Position numbers and translations under genes: made by a program
Assembly: GCA_023397675.1 (NCBI GenBank)
Contig: JAEWTV010000133.1
Location: 1-17,856 of the forward strand
From: Bacillota bacterium
GTDB lineage: Bacteria; Bacillota; Clostridia; Acetivibrionales; JANLFN01
Reading direction: 5' to 3'
DNA length: 17,856 nucleotides
Part shown: piece after piece, positions 7,301 through 14,615 of the stretch
Layout of the letters: every line of letters begins with the position of its first letter
Position numbering within the stretch: the first letter of the stretch is position 1
Notes under the pieces: generated by a model
Databases searched by the model: none
The model's input: only the letters and a program-made list of their open reading frames with translations
What the model was told of the DNA's origin: nothing

Positions 7301-8291
7301 GCGGAATGGTAACATAAATGCTTGTACCCTGTACTGTCGACATGTATGTAGGAAGTTGTGTGGAATCAGTTGTACCTTTATAAACCAGATAGGAAATTTT
7401 TATACTTGCATCCGAAATATCCTTTAATACTGGACTCCAGTCAAGCCTCCATATTGTTCCATAATCTGTTGTAGACATTTTGGTTGTACGTACAAGAATG
7501 AACGTACTAGCATAAGCGACTTCGCTTTCTTCATTTCTTTTAAGTTCAGTATCTGTAAGGTCAGGAACAATTTTAACATAATACACCGTAGCAGGTTTGC
7601 CAACATTGTGTGTGTATTCTAATTTTCCTGTAGTCTGATTAACCTTTACAGGACCATATGGCTCGATTTGTGAAGGGCCGATAAATATTGGCTGTGAATT
7701 GGTAAAATCTCCATCTGTCACATAAAGCTTATAATCAATACGTTTTCCGCCAATATTCCATACATCATCCCACTCAATTTTTATCTCGGTATCGCTTGCT
7801 GTATATGCATTTATCTTAATATCCGTTAATACTCTTAATGTATTTGAATTGGTAGATTCACTGCTTGATACCGTAGTAGTTCCAAGACCCTTTTGATATT
7901 TATAATACGCTGTCATATAGATATAATAGACAGTTCCCGACTTAAGGTTTTTAAGGCGGAAAGATGTAGCACTGCCTGAAATATCCTTTTCAGAATTCCT
8001 TAGTACGGGTGCAGACGGAGCTATTCCATATTTGTTAACTTCCTGAATATATATGTTGTAATAACCCTGGGTCCCGCCTGGGAAAGAAACGGCATCCCAT
8101 TTAAGATCAGCATAATTGCCATCATACTCGTTATATCCTATTGCAGAACCGGAGGTGACATCAGCAAGGCGTAGCTTTTCAGGTGCCTGGGTAGGATCAC
8201 CCAAGTCTGCAAAAGCCGGTTTGATAAGCAACATCTGTAATATGAATGTTAACGCTAATGTTATCCCCATGATTCTTTTAGTTTTTCTCAT
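4392..8291 (-). CDS. Large secreted protein: Fn3-like repeats plus C-terminal SLH domains (1299 aa)
   Basis: Signal peptide at about 1-29 (RKTKR, hydrophobic stretch, AFA). About seven fibronectin-III-like units follow (about 38-897), each recognised by its Tyr-Tyr strand, for example LKSGTVYY, LTPNSTYYF, LDSDTLYYF and LRSNFRYY near residues 116, 470, 765 and 863. An acidic linker (DDYDSDQD, 899-906) leads to a beta-rich module (about 908-1126) ending in VWQKVSS and LTFETLNTGNIAVAD, then about three degenerate SLH domains (1140-1296) containing ITREKA and VSRGEL. Start ATG 8291 is chosen over the in-frame ATG at 8309: AGGAG at 8304-8300 sits 8 nt before 8291, while 8309 has no ribosome binding site. 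Probably a wall-anchored structural or adhesive protein; no catalytic, cohesin or dockerin domain is seen. It is a paralogue of the upstream 1622-aa protein. Confidence 0.9.
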   Translation of the reverse strand: MRKTKRIMGITLALTFILQMLLIKPAFADLGDPTQAPEKLRLADVTSGSAIGYNEYDGNYADLKWDAVSFPGGTQGYYNIYIQEVNKYGIAPSAPVLRNSEKDISGSATSFRLKNLKSGTVYYIYMTAYYKYQKGLGTTTVSSSESTNSNTLRVLTDIKINAYTASDTEIKIEWDDVWNIGGKRIDYKLYVTDGDFTNSQPIFIGPSQIEPYGPVKVNQTTGKLEYTHNVGKPATVYYVKIVPDLTDTELKRNEESEVAYASTFILVRTTKMSTTDYGTIWRLDWSPVLKDISDASIKISYLVYKGTTDSTQLPTYMSTVQGTSIYVTIPPEEQKNYYIIRASVTKMGQDYFPVKIESDKIYVKEQEVSTYPSAPQIVDKIKATDGSTITTYSENLKPDSASILLNPPMKGDGAVDGDIKYDIWLMSNMDNIDNPPDNNKIESNLSLNDSRFQVMDRSNIQGYKYDLKGLTPNSTYYFKIVAKKTYVEFVNGELKNVEYISQPSLKIIITPTNGPIDQPLVPGRPPLKIKKSPTDGRDMITSTSAILQIKNKWYEKFNGTKWEYVRTEKLNENDVPPYNPNDPLTPPDGINYRMVQYDSGVTLDVGVIKYEENMDYSRLENMPADWITGVEVTPNDETEDPLLSPDNLRHNIDISVEDLDENTTYVVWVRAERKSENLVSGPSDPLIITTNPDMPPVIEKPIVPTFNYNLPGDSYVDLGWDVKDGYNYYIKYGKTDNIQKATGTAEIKAADLKDINFYKITGLDSDTLYYFWIQAEAVSGTETSKSEWSDSYAVKTLKDTPPNTPKGFGVKNTANAVTKNSITFEWIKESGVQYKLEVATDINYKDAKTFDITDGSEYTVTGLRSNFRYYARLYAYNPEKGLKSEPTQSVTVRTLRSSDDYDSDQDIENVITGDYIVKDKIVSNYTWNIKIIGVNADRFVEFVKSDRELNYSIDAINPPSTATKIVITISDKVFRSMSVMSKTLTIATKTANYIIRPDALAVTQETALIKKYGDFNYEISLMNPGTVQAPNVAGMTAKGVSSQIAVNAFDGSSIIEIIKLNRPLKVSLPYTGDSWFKPGVTSAVMYDAKSGVWQKVSSSADYNQDTGSGTLTFETLNTGNIAVADITNTCNYVDLAYLSDTDEIKSAVLKISSVHALKSVTGKYFSPSSNALIGDAAKLMLDVMDINYDDKYASVAAKSGILNTGDLSSVGNTITREKAILMVVRVYELKTGRTAASNANVPYSDITKVSAAARSKVRFAIENGIVVTDSGILAPQGPVSRGELIVMLRKALALAGDID

Positions 8292-8299
8292 ATGCAATA

Positions 8300-8304
8300 C
8301 TCCT
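8300..8304 (-). promoter_or_regulatory. Ribosome binding site deciding the start of the 1299-aa gene
   Basis: AGGAG lies 8 nt before ATG 8291. It falls inside the reading frame that would begin at ATG 8309, so the longer start is unlikely. Confidence 0.75.
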
Positions 8305-8346
8305 GTCATAATACCATAAAAGTTTTACTTATTGTATTAGTAATAA

Positions 8347-11300
8347 TTACATTTCACCGGTTGTGCCAAGCAGCTTGACCATAGAAGCAATAATTTCCGC
8401 TCTTGTAACGGATTCCTTCGGAAGGAAATAGCCTCCTGCATTAAGTGACATTGCACCCAGATCTACACATACTACAACATACTTGTAATAAGCATTATCA
8501 ATACTTCTATCATCTTTAATATAGATATTTTTACCAGGTTTTAACGTTTCAGCGTTAAGGCCCATCTTAGCTGCATAAAGCTTTACCAGTGCTGCCGCTG
8601 CTTCCTGCCTATTTATCTGCCTTGAGGTATTGGAAGTGTTTAAAATACCTGACAATCCCAAGCTGGCCGCTTTTTGCTTAATGTCCAGGCCCTTGTTCTC
8701 ATCAGACTTGCCCATGACTTTCTCATAAAGCAGTACCAATTCCTTTACAGACACATCACTTTCAGGATTTAAGGATGTACTGATACCTGCAAATACGTCA
8801 CTAACATCATATTTGGACATAAACCTGTCAATATAATCCTTTGCCCAGTAATCGGATGCAACATCCTGTGTTGAGGTCTGTGTCGCAAGTATTGCATATT
8901 TTCCGGTTTTGGTAACATCAAAACTTAAGGTGTTGGTACCACTTAAGATATTATTACTGAGTTTTTGCCATGTGCTTGATCCGTTATATAAGACATAAGG
9001 TGTCTTTAAACCACTATCATTATTGTAAAACAATTTAACCCTGACCGGCTGTTTGAAACCTGTAAGTTCCTTAGATACAACTGTAATGCCTGTCCCAAGG
9101 CCTGTACCGTCAACAGTGGCATTTAGAAAATCAGACAATGAATTTTCAACATTTTGAATGACGCTGCTGATATAACTGTCTATCTGCTGAGGAGTGCCTT
9201 TGTTACCTGGGTTATCAGGGTTAGCAAGTAAATCAAGGCTCTGTTTTACAAGGCCTGTTTGAGAGTTATAAAGCTTGTCATTTATTTTATCCGACAGTTC
9301 CTTGTCTGTCATAGAGCTTCCAACAGCCTGCATACTAAATTCATTGATTTTTGAAACAGTTTTCTTCCCTGATGGCAAAGCAAGAGGTGCGTAATCCGTC
9401 CTGTTTATAACCACCTTTATAAATACATCCTTAACACCGCTTGTTGAACGAAGTGCATTTACATCACCGGCACCCTGGCTGTCAACCATATTCGGCCGTA
9501 TTGTGTATTCACTTGCTGCAGTCTTTATAATTAGGCTCTTGTTGCCGGAATCCAGCTCATTTGTAACGCTGAACGGCATATAAATCACATCAGTTGAAGC
9601 ACTTCCCGCTATTGAGGAAATATCAAGCACGTATGGGGAACTGCCGCTGTTTTGGAGCAGGTTTATAAGCCGTTGCCCTTTAATGAGCAGCTTATTTGTG
9701 CTCCCATTGTCTATATTCATACGCCAGAAAAGGTTTTGCTCAAGCTCCTTGATTTTATCGGTGAAGGTTGCCTGATTCTTTGTATCCTGATCATTCTGGT
9801 CATAGTCTCCCTGGTTGAACTCAGTTCTGGTGTCAACAGGGCCTATATACTTCGAATAGGATATTAAGGTCGCATCAGTCGGAGCCACCCTAACGTATCT
9901 TACTTTTATATAATACTTTGTATTTGAAGTTAATGGTCTGTGTACAATTGATCCATCACTCTGCTTTACCGGTATACTTTTAATCCTTGCATAGTATACG
10001 CTGTTATTGGTTCCTGCTGTTCCAATAGTCTTATCCAGATAGTAAGGCAGGCTCCTTCCGTTTTCATTCATGTATATTTCAAGATCTGAACTGTCAAGTG
10101 TAGTATATTGCGTAGCCTGTTCGGTTTTAACAGCTATCTCATAGCTGGAATAAAGGTCAACCGTCAGACCCCTCCATTTAACGTCAATCTGACTATTGGC
10201 ATCTCTGGTTCTTAAGCCTACGAATTCATCCACCATATCCAGGCTGGGTTCGGCTCCTTTAAAAACCCTTACACTGTATGAAGTATTCGGTTTCAGATTC
10301 ATAATTCTTCCGTAGAATGATGATCCGTCGGCAACAACCGTATACTGGCTTCTGGAAAGCAGCTTAAAGTCTGTATCATCGGGACCTTTGAGTTTAACAA
10401 TGTAGTCTTCGGCTTTAAGAGTGCTGCCGGTATCAGTCCAGAAGAAGCCCAGCTGGCAGTCACTTAGTGGCTGAAGCGAATCCGGAGCAGTGATTAGCGA
10501 AGTGGTAACAGGTATAGACACCCAAGCACTGCTGCTTTGGGTAACACCAGCTTGTACTACTTCTGATCTTAAAGTAAAGTAATACAATCTATTTGGGAAA
10601 AGCCAGGTATCTATTCTATAAGTAAAAGTCTTTGTAACAGGGTCATAAATAAACTTATCCGAAGAAGATGCAGTAGAAGGTGTTTTTGCATTAGCCGGAT
10701 TAAGTAATATAGTCCCGAAATTTGATTGGAAATTCTGATAAATAGGATCAGTCTGCAATGTTGATAAAGGTGCATCAACAGCAACCCTACCTGATGTACA
10801 TATTAACCTATAGACAACATTATTTTCCTGTTTAGTCCATCTAAAAGTAACACTGGAACCAGAAACAAGCTTATTGCCTGAAGCATCGGAAGCTATTGCG
10901 AAATCTGTAGGAGCAATTGGCTTCTTGGCTGAGTCATCCGGTGGCTGTACACCTCCGTTATCAGTGGTTACAGGTAATATTGCAGTAAAAGCTGATTCCC
11001 TGTCTGTAGTTACTCCATCAATATGCATTCTGGTTTTAACAAGGAAGTAATAAGTGGTATTAGGCTTTACTTTCAATCCAAACCTGTTGATAAATGCCTG
11101 CATTGTAAATTGACTTATCCCTGCCTTTATATAGGTACTTCCTGCATCAAGTCCTGTAAAGGTCACATCACCTAAAGCCGAATTCTGAGTTGTGCCTACC
11201 CTTATAAAACTATTTGTATCAGTGCTTGTACTCATATATATATCATAATATAAGGCATTATTAGGTGACTGCACATCAGTATAGTCCTTCCAGTCCAATG

Positions 11301-13215
11301 TTGAATTTTTCATGAACTGTATTTCTATATAATTGGGGTCATGTTTATTGGCCTTAAGATCTTCAACCGATGGAACGTCAAGCTCCATTCCTGAAAGAGT
11401 TGTAAAGCTACTGGTTATTGACTTGTCTGTAACTCCTGTAGGATCTGTTTTAGCTGTTCCCTTTGTGGTATACATCTGGAAGTAGTAAACCTTGTTTGGA
11501 AGCAGATAATCAGGATACCCTTCAGAATTTAGTGTTGAAGTGGTCCTAGTATAGCTTCCAGCATTGTAAAGAACCTGGTCATTCTTAAACAGTTTGCGTC
11601 CATCTATTTTATAATAAAGTCTGTTTCCATCTTCCCAGAATATACCATTGTTATTGATATTTATAAGGTTTGCATTAAAGCAGTCAACAAGCCTGTATTT
11701 GAGTGAAAACAGACCTTGATTTTCCCCATTAGCCTCAAGCATTGTGGATTCATCAGGTGTATCTGTCTGTACTGTATTTAGTAATAAATGATAATAGATA
11801 TCATTTGTATCAGTATGGTTAGCCTTAATTTCATTCCAGTTGGATGGCTTGTCCCAGGAAATTGTAACATCAGTAGTTTTTTGAACAGATCCGTTACTTA
11901 CCGTTCCAACATTGAGTTCTTTATTGCTTACAGCTATATTGGTCGGTATTGGAGGTCTGGAAGTATCTGCAGAAAGAGTATACGGCAATGCACAGGATTC
12001 CAGACTGTTATTTGTGCCGCTGGTTTCAGTACGCACTACCACCCTGTAATAAAAGGTACTGTTGACATTCATTCCGCTGATAATCGTTACGGTATACGCT
12101 GAACCATTCGGGAAATAGCTGTCGTTTATTTGAGCCTTTCTCGTCCATCCGTTATTCGGGTCATTGGTGGTATTGCTCTGAACCTCATAATACATCCCGG
12201 GAAGTGTAAGCGTTCCCTGATTTATTTTATAAACCTGCACATAAATGTTATTTGCCGCATCTCTTGACAGTTTGAATCTTACAGGGGTATAAACATACGG
12301 AACACTTCCTGCGATAGAGCTTCCGGTTTGCATTACTGTTAATCCGCGAACTTCAGTACTATTCTTTGCAAGTGATGCCTTTACGTTCATATAATAAACA
12401 GTTCCTGGAAGTATATCAGTGTCAGGAAGAATATGCTCAGTATCATTTTTTGGTTCAAGCCCATCAGCAAGGGTAAAACTTAAAGTATCAGCAGTATAGC
12501 CAACAGTCGACTTTACAGATATATTGTTACCAACAAAGCTTTCATAACTGGAACCAGTATTGTTTATAGTTATAGAAGCTTTCTCATCAAGGTTGGTGGA
12601 ATCTGTAGAAACATTAATTCTGTAATTAATTGCATCTACTGCAGTTGCTGACTGATATATGTTTTCCCCTATTTCGTCCAAAGCATCTCTGTTGTCAGCC
12701 TTATAGAACCCTGCTGCTGCCCCGCTGTTGGGACTATCAACCCATACCTTGGGTACATTCCAGCTCAGGTCAATCTTTGGTTTTGTGCCACTTTCTTTTC
12801 CGCCGCTTGGGTCAGTCACAACTGTTTCTGTCTTTCTGGGTGAGGCATAGAGCGAAATACTCGGAATTAAATACAGGTAACCGGTGCTTAAAATGGTACC
12901 CTCAGAGTCCAAAAGTTCCACTTTTATATCATACACATAATCACTCTTCAGGCCTGTAAGTGTGGTTGATGTAGCGGTAGTATCCTTACTAACAAGCTTA
13001 TTGGGAGCTGTTGATGATATGTCATGATATGAAATTGTTGCCTTAGCTGTATTACTCACCGTATTCCATGATATCTTTACATTGCCATCTGAATCAGTTT
13101 CAGCAGATATACTAACACTTGGTGCTGCATAGGATACGAGAGTAAGTCCTGGAAACAGGCCAAGGATTATATTTAAAACTATTATAATAGCTAATATTTT
13201 TTTTGCTTTTTTCAT
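8347..13215 (-). CDS. Giant secreted protein: Fn3-like repeats plus C-terminal SLH domains (1622 aa)
   Basis: Signal peptide at about 1-31 (KKAKK, hydrophobic core, SYAAP). About eight Fn3-like units (about 32-1130) are marked by recurrent Tyr-rich strands such as LPGTVYYM, VNSTFYYRV, LPNKVYYF, VKPNTTYYF, LFPNRLYYF and LTSNTKYY. The spacing between these marks (about 100-190 residues) often exceeds a plain Fn3 domain, so many units carry insertions. A linker containing DYDQNDQD (1137-1144) precedes a beta-rich module (about 1147-1446) with a helical insertion at about 1292-1367, ending in TWQKLSN and FDVTKTGKYAILA. SLH domains occupy about 1447-1620; the last has an intact VTRAE. ATG 13215 is chosen over ATG 13242 because GGAGG (13227-13223) is 7 nt before it. 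First gene of the operon, 55 bp before the next start. Likely a surface-layer or adhesion protein; no enzyme domain recognised. Confidence 0.9.
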   Translation of the reverse strand: MKKAKKILAIIIVLNIILGLFPGLTLVSYAAPSVSISAETDSDGNVKISWNTVSNTAKATISYHDISSTAPNKLVSKDTTATSTTLTGLKSDYVYDIKVELLDSEGTILSTGYLYLIPSISLYASPRKTETVVTDPSGGKESGTKPKIDLSWNVPKVWVDSPNSGAAAGFYKADNRDALDEIGENIYQSATAVDAINYRINVSTDSTNLDEKASITINNTGSSYESFVGNNISVKSTVGYTADTLSFTLADGLEPKNDTEHILPDTDILPGTVYYMNVKASLAKNSTEVRGLTVMQTGSSIAGSVPYVYTPVRFKLSRDAANNIYVQVYKINQGTLTLPGMYYEVQSNTTNDPNNGWTRKAQINDSYFPNGSAYTVTIISGMNVNSTFYYRVVVRTETSGTNNSLESCALPYTLSADTSRPPIPTNIAVSNKELNVGTVSNGSVQKTTDVTISWDKPSNWNEIKANHTDTNDIYYHLLLNTVQTDTPDESTMLEANGENQGLFSLKYRLVDCFNANLININNNGIFWEDGNRLYYKIDGRKLFKNDQVLYNAGSYTRTTSTLNSEGYPDYLLPNKVYYFQMYTTKGTAKTDPTGVTDKSITSSFTTLSGMELDVPSVEDLKANKHDPNYIEIQFMKNSTLDWKDYTDVQSPNNALYYDIYMSTSTDTNSFIRVGTTQNSALGDVTFTGLDAGSTYIKAGISQFTMQAFINRFGLKVKPNTTYYFLVKTRMHIDGVTTDRESAFTAILPVTTDNGGVQPPDDSAKKPIAPTDFAIASDASGNKLVSGSSVTFRWTKQENNVVYRLICTSGRVAVDAPLSTLQTDPIYQNFQSNFGTILLNPANAKTPSTASSSDKFIYDPVTKTFTYRIDTWLFPNRLYYFTLRSEVVQAGVTQSSSAWVSIPVTTSLITAPDSLQPLSDCQLGFFWTDTGSTLKAEDYIVKLKGPDDTDFKLLSRSQYTVVADGSSFYGRIMNLKPNTSYSVRVFKGAEPSLDMVDEFVGLRTRDANSQIDVKWRGLTVDLYSSYEIAVKTEQATQYTTLDSSDLEIYMNENGRSLPYYLDKTIGTAGTNNSVYYARIKSIPVKQSDGSIVHRPLTSNTKYYIKVRYVRVAPTDATLISYSKYIGPVDTRTEFNQGDYDQNDQDTKNQATFTDKIKELEQNLFWRMNIDNGSTNKLLIKGQRLINLLQNSGSSPYVLDISSIAGSASTDVIYMPFSVTNELDSGNKSLIIKTAASEYTIRPNMVDSQGAGDVNALRSTSGVKDVFIKVVINRTDYAPLALPSGKKTVSKINEFSMQAVGSSMTDKELSDKINDKLYNSQTGLVKQSLDLLANPDNPGNKGTPQQIDSYISSVIQNVENSLSDFLNATVDGTGLGTGITVVSKELTGFKQPVRVKLFYNNDSGLKTPYVLYNGSSTWQKLSNNILSGTNTLSFDVTKTGKYAILATQTSTQDVASDYWAKDYIDRFMSKYDVSDVFAGISTSLNPESDVSVKELVLLYEKVMGKSDENKGLDIKQKAASLGLSGILNTSNTSRQINRQEAAAALVKLYAAKMGLNAETLKPGKNIYIKDDRSIDNAYYKYVVVCVDLGAMSLNAGGYFLPKESVTRAEIIASMVKLLGTTGEM

Positions 13216-13221
13216 TTGATT

Positions 13222-13227
13222 TCCTCC
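13222..13227 (-). promoter_or_regulatory. Ribosome binding site deciding the start of the 1622-aa gene
   Basis: GGAGGA sits 6-7 nt before ATG 13215 and inside the frame of the upstream in-frame ATG 13242, which itself has no ribosome binding site. The signal peptide also begins naturally (MKKAKK) at 13215. Confidence 0.8.
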
Positions 13228-13264
13228 ATTACTGGTGTACATAAAATAAGTCTATTTTAATTTT

Positions 13265-13291
13265 TTATCGGCAGAAAAGGCTCTATTATTA
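13265..13291 (-). promoter_or_regulatory. Putative sigma-28 (SigD) promoter of the Fn3-SLH operon
   Basis: On the minus strand TAAT (13291-13288) and GCCGATAA (13272-13265) are separated by exactly 15 nt. The SigD consensus is TAAA-N15-GCCGATAA, so the -10 element is perfect and the -35 matches three of four bases. Initiation would fall near 13258, about 40 nt before the start codon of the 1622-aa gene. One other exact GCCGATAA occurs in the window (7677-7684, plus strand, antisense inside a gene, without a -35). Confidence 0.5.
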
Positions 13292-13381
13292 ATAGCCAGT
13301 ATTGCAAAACCTTATATTTTGAGGCATTTAATTTATGGAATGGAATAAATTTTTTTGTTTAACAAATAATACTCCTTCAGG

Positions 13382-13409
13382 TTGTATTTAAGTCATTAAG
13401 AAGTATAAT
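13382..13409 (+). promoter_or_regulatory. Candidate sigma-A promoter of mazG-hup
   Basis: A perfect TATAAT (13404-13409) stands 16 nt after TTGTAT (13382-13387), a poor -35 that keeps only the TTG. It lies 42 bp before the mazG start. The rest of the 236-bp divergent region (13216-13451) is AT-rich, with no gene or terminator seen. Confidence 0.45.
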
Positions 13410-13451
13410 TAAATTAATTTATAGCAAAATCCAGTTTAATGGGAGAAGAAT

Positions 13452-14249
13452 ATGTTTAAGGAAAAATACACGTACGATGATCTTTTGGAAATCATGAGGC
13501 TTTTAAGAAGCGAGAACGGCTGCCCCTGGGACAGGGAGCAAAACCACGAAAGCCTTAAGAAGTACCTTATTGAAGAAACTTACGAGGTTTTGGAGGCTAT
13601 TGATCTTAAGGATAAGGACAAGCTTTGCGAAGAGTTGGGCGATGTTCTGCTTCAGGTAGTTTTTCATGCTCAGGTTGCGCAAGAGGAGAAAAACTTTAAT
13701 ATGGAGGATATAATTATAAGAATATGTAAAAAGCTTGTTTTAAGACATCCCCATGTTTTCGGCGAGGTAAAGGCTGATACCCCTGACGAGGTACTTGTCA
13801 ACTGGGAAGCTATTAAAAAGAAGGAAAAAGGCCTTGAATCACAAACCAGCGTTTTAAAGGATGTACCTAAAAACCTTCCTGCACTGATGAGAAGCTATAA
13901 GGTACAACAAAAGGCTGCACAGGTAGGCTTTGATTGGGACAACATCGACGATGTATTTAAAAAAATATATGAGGAAATAGAAGAACTCAAGGATGTATAT
14001 AAAAGTAATAATGTGGAAAGAATTACTGAGGAAATGGGAGATACATTCTTCTCGTTGGTAAACCTGTCACGGTTCCTTGATGTTTCGCCCGAACTGGCAT
14101 TATCGGGTACAACGAACAAATTCATCAGAAGGTTCGAATATATTGAAAAGGAAAGTTCAAAGTCAGGTAAAAAGCTTGAAGATATGACTCTTAAAGAGAT
14201 GGACATGCTTTGGGAAAAAGCTAAAAAAGAGCTTTCAACAGAGCAATAA
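13452..14249 (+). CDS. mazG: Nucleoside triphosphate pyrophosphohydrolase MazG
   Basis: MazG hydrolyses NTPs/dNTPs to the monophosphate and pyrophosphate and acts as a house-cleaning enzyme in the cytoplasm. The 265-aa length equals the two-domain MazG of E. coli (263 aa). The N-terminal signature GCPWDREQNHESL (23-35) is followed by the metal-binding pattern E41-E42-x-x-E45 and E61-x-x-D64 (EETYE...EELGD). A second copy, E174-E175-x-x-E178 and E194-x-x-D197 (YEEIEE...EEMGD), marks the C-terminal domain, the active one in E. coli MazG. ATG 13452 has GGGAG (13441-13445) upstream. It is followed after 36 bp by hup and is probably co-transcribed with it. It is divergent from the Fn3-SLH operon. 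Confidence 0.96.
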   Translation: MFKEKYTYDDLLEIMRLLRSENGCPWDREQNHESLKKYLIEETYEVLEAIDLKDKDKLCEELGDVLLQVVFHAQVAQEEKNFNMEDIIIRICKKLVLRHPHVFGEVKADTPDEVLVNWEAIKKKEKGLESQTSVLKDVPKNLPALMRSYKVQQKAAQVGFDWDNIDDVFKKIYEEIEELKDVYKSNNVERITEEMGDTFFSLVNLSRFLDVSPELALSGTTNKFIRRFEYIEKESSKSGKKLEDMTLKEMDMLWEKAKKELSTEQ

Positions 14250-14285
14250 TAAACTGTAAAAAAAATCCGGAAGGAGGATATATAA

Positions 14286-14561
14286 ATGAATAAAGCAGAT
14301 TTAGTAGCCAGTATGGCAGAAAACAGTGAGCTTTCCAAAAAGGACGCGGAAAAAGCTTTGAACGCGTTTCTCCAAAGTGTTGAGGAAGCACTGACAAAAG
14401 GAGATAAAATCCAAATTGTAGGCTTCGGCTCATTTGAAGTAAGAAGAAGAGCTGCAAGAAAAGGCCGTAACCCAAAGACAAAGATGGAAATTGATATTCC
14501 TGAAGCCAGCGCACCTGTATTCAAGCCGGGTAAAGCTTTAAAGGATGCGTTAAATAAATAG
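14286..14561 (+). CDS. hup: DNA-binding protein HU
   Basis: A 91-aa histone-like protein that binds and bends DNA as a dimer and compacts the nucleoid. Sequence features are MNKADLV at the start, the helical dimerisation region (about 1-43), GDKIQIVGFGSFEV, and the DNA-contacting arm RRRAARKGRNPKT (about 53-65) with its intercalating-proline region, then FKPGKALKDALN. Length is standard. ATG 14286 has a strong GGAGG 6-7 nt upstream. It is the second gene of the mazG-hup unit and is closed by the terminator at 14565-14600. The yabP/yabQ sporulation genes that accompany mazG in several relatives are absent here. Confidence 0.97.
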   Translation: MNKADLVASMAENSELSKKDAEKALNAFLQSVEEALTKGDKIQIVGFGSFEVRRRAARKGRNPKTKMEIDIPEASAPVFKPGKALKDALNK

Positions 14562-14564
14562 TTT

Positions 14565-14600
14565 AAAAAGGGATAACCCATTAAGCGGCTATCCCTTTTT
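14565..14600. terminator. Bidirectional terminator between hup and the DUF4349 gene
   Basis: AAAAAGGGATA (14565-14575) pairs with TATCCCTTTTT (14590-14600), extended inward by CC/GG across one mismatch, around an 8-nt loop. The A- and T-runs on both sides let it work in both directions. It begins 3 bp after the hup stop and lies 15 bp beyond the stop of the convergent DUF4349 gene. Confidence 0.9.
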
Positions 14601-14615
14601 CATTTACTTATTTAA

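Noticed and set aside
7677..7684. Second exact GCCGATAA on the plus strand
   Set aside because: It is antisense inside the 1299-aa gene, has no TAAA-like -35 at 15 nt and no gene downstream on that strand; probably chance.
8292..8309. Six extra N-terminal codons (MTGVLH) on the 1299-aa protein
   Set aside because: The ribosome binding site lies inside this stretch and serves ATG 8291.
4392..13215. Possible cellulosomal parts (dockerin or cohesin) in the giant proteins
   Set aside because: The acidic DYD-x-DQD motifs occur once per protein and lack the duplicated 22-residue dockerin pattern; no cohesin-like domain was recognised.
13279..13297. Small hairpin (CTATT/AATAG flanked by GG/CC) in the divergent intergenic region
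   Set aside because: Weak stem, no T-tract, and it overlaps the putative SigD promoter; no riboswitch consensus such as c-di-GMP GEMM could be matched around it.
13354..13369. Near-palindrome TTTGTTTAACAAA in the mazG upstream region
   Set aside because: It only loosely resembles half of a Rex-type site and lacks the second half; too little to call an operator.
13895..14581. Long minus-strand frame (about 228 codons) opposite mazG and hup
   Set aside because: It overlaps two well-supported genes, has a serine/leucine-rich composition typical of antisense translation, and shows no domain.
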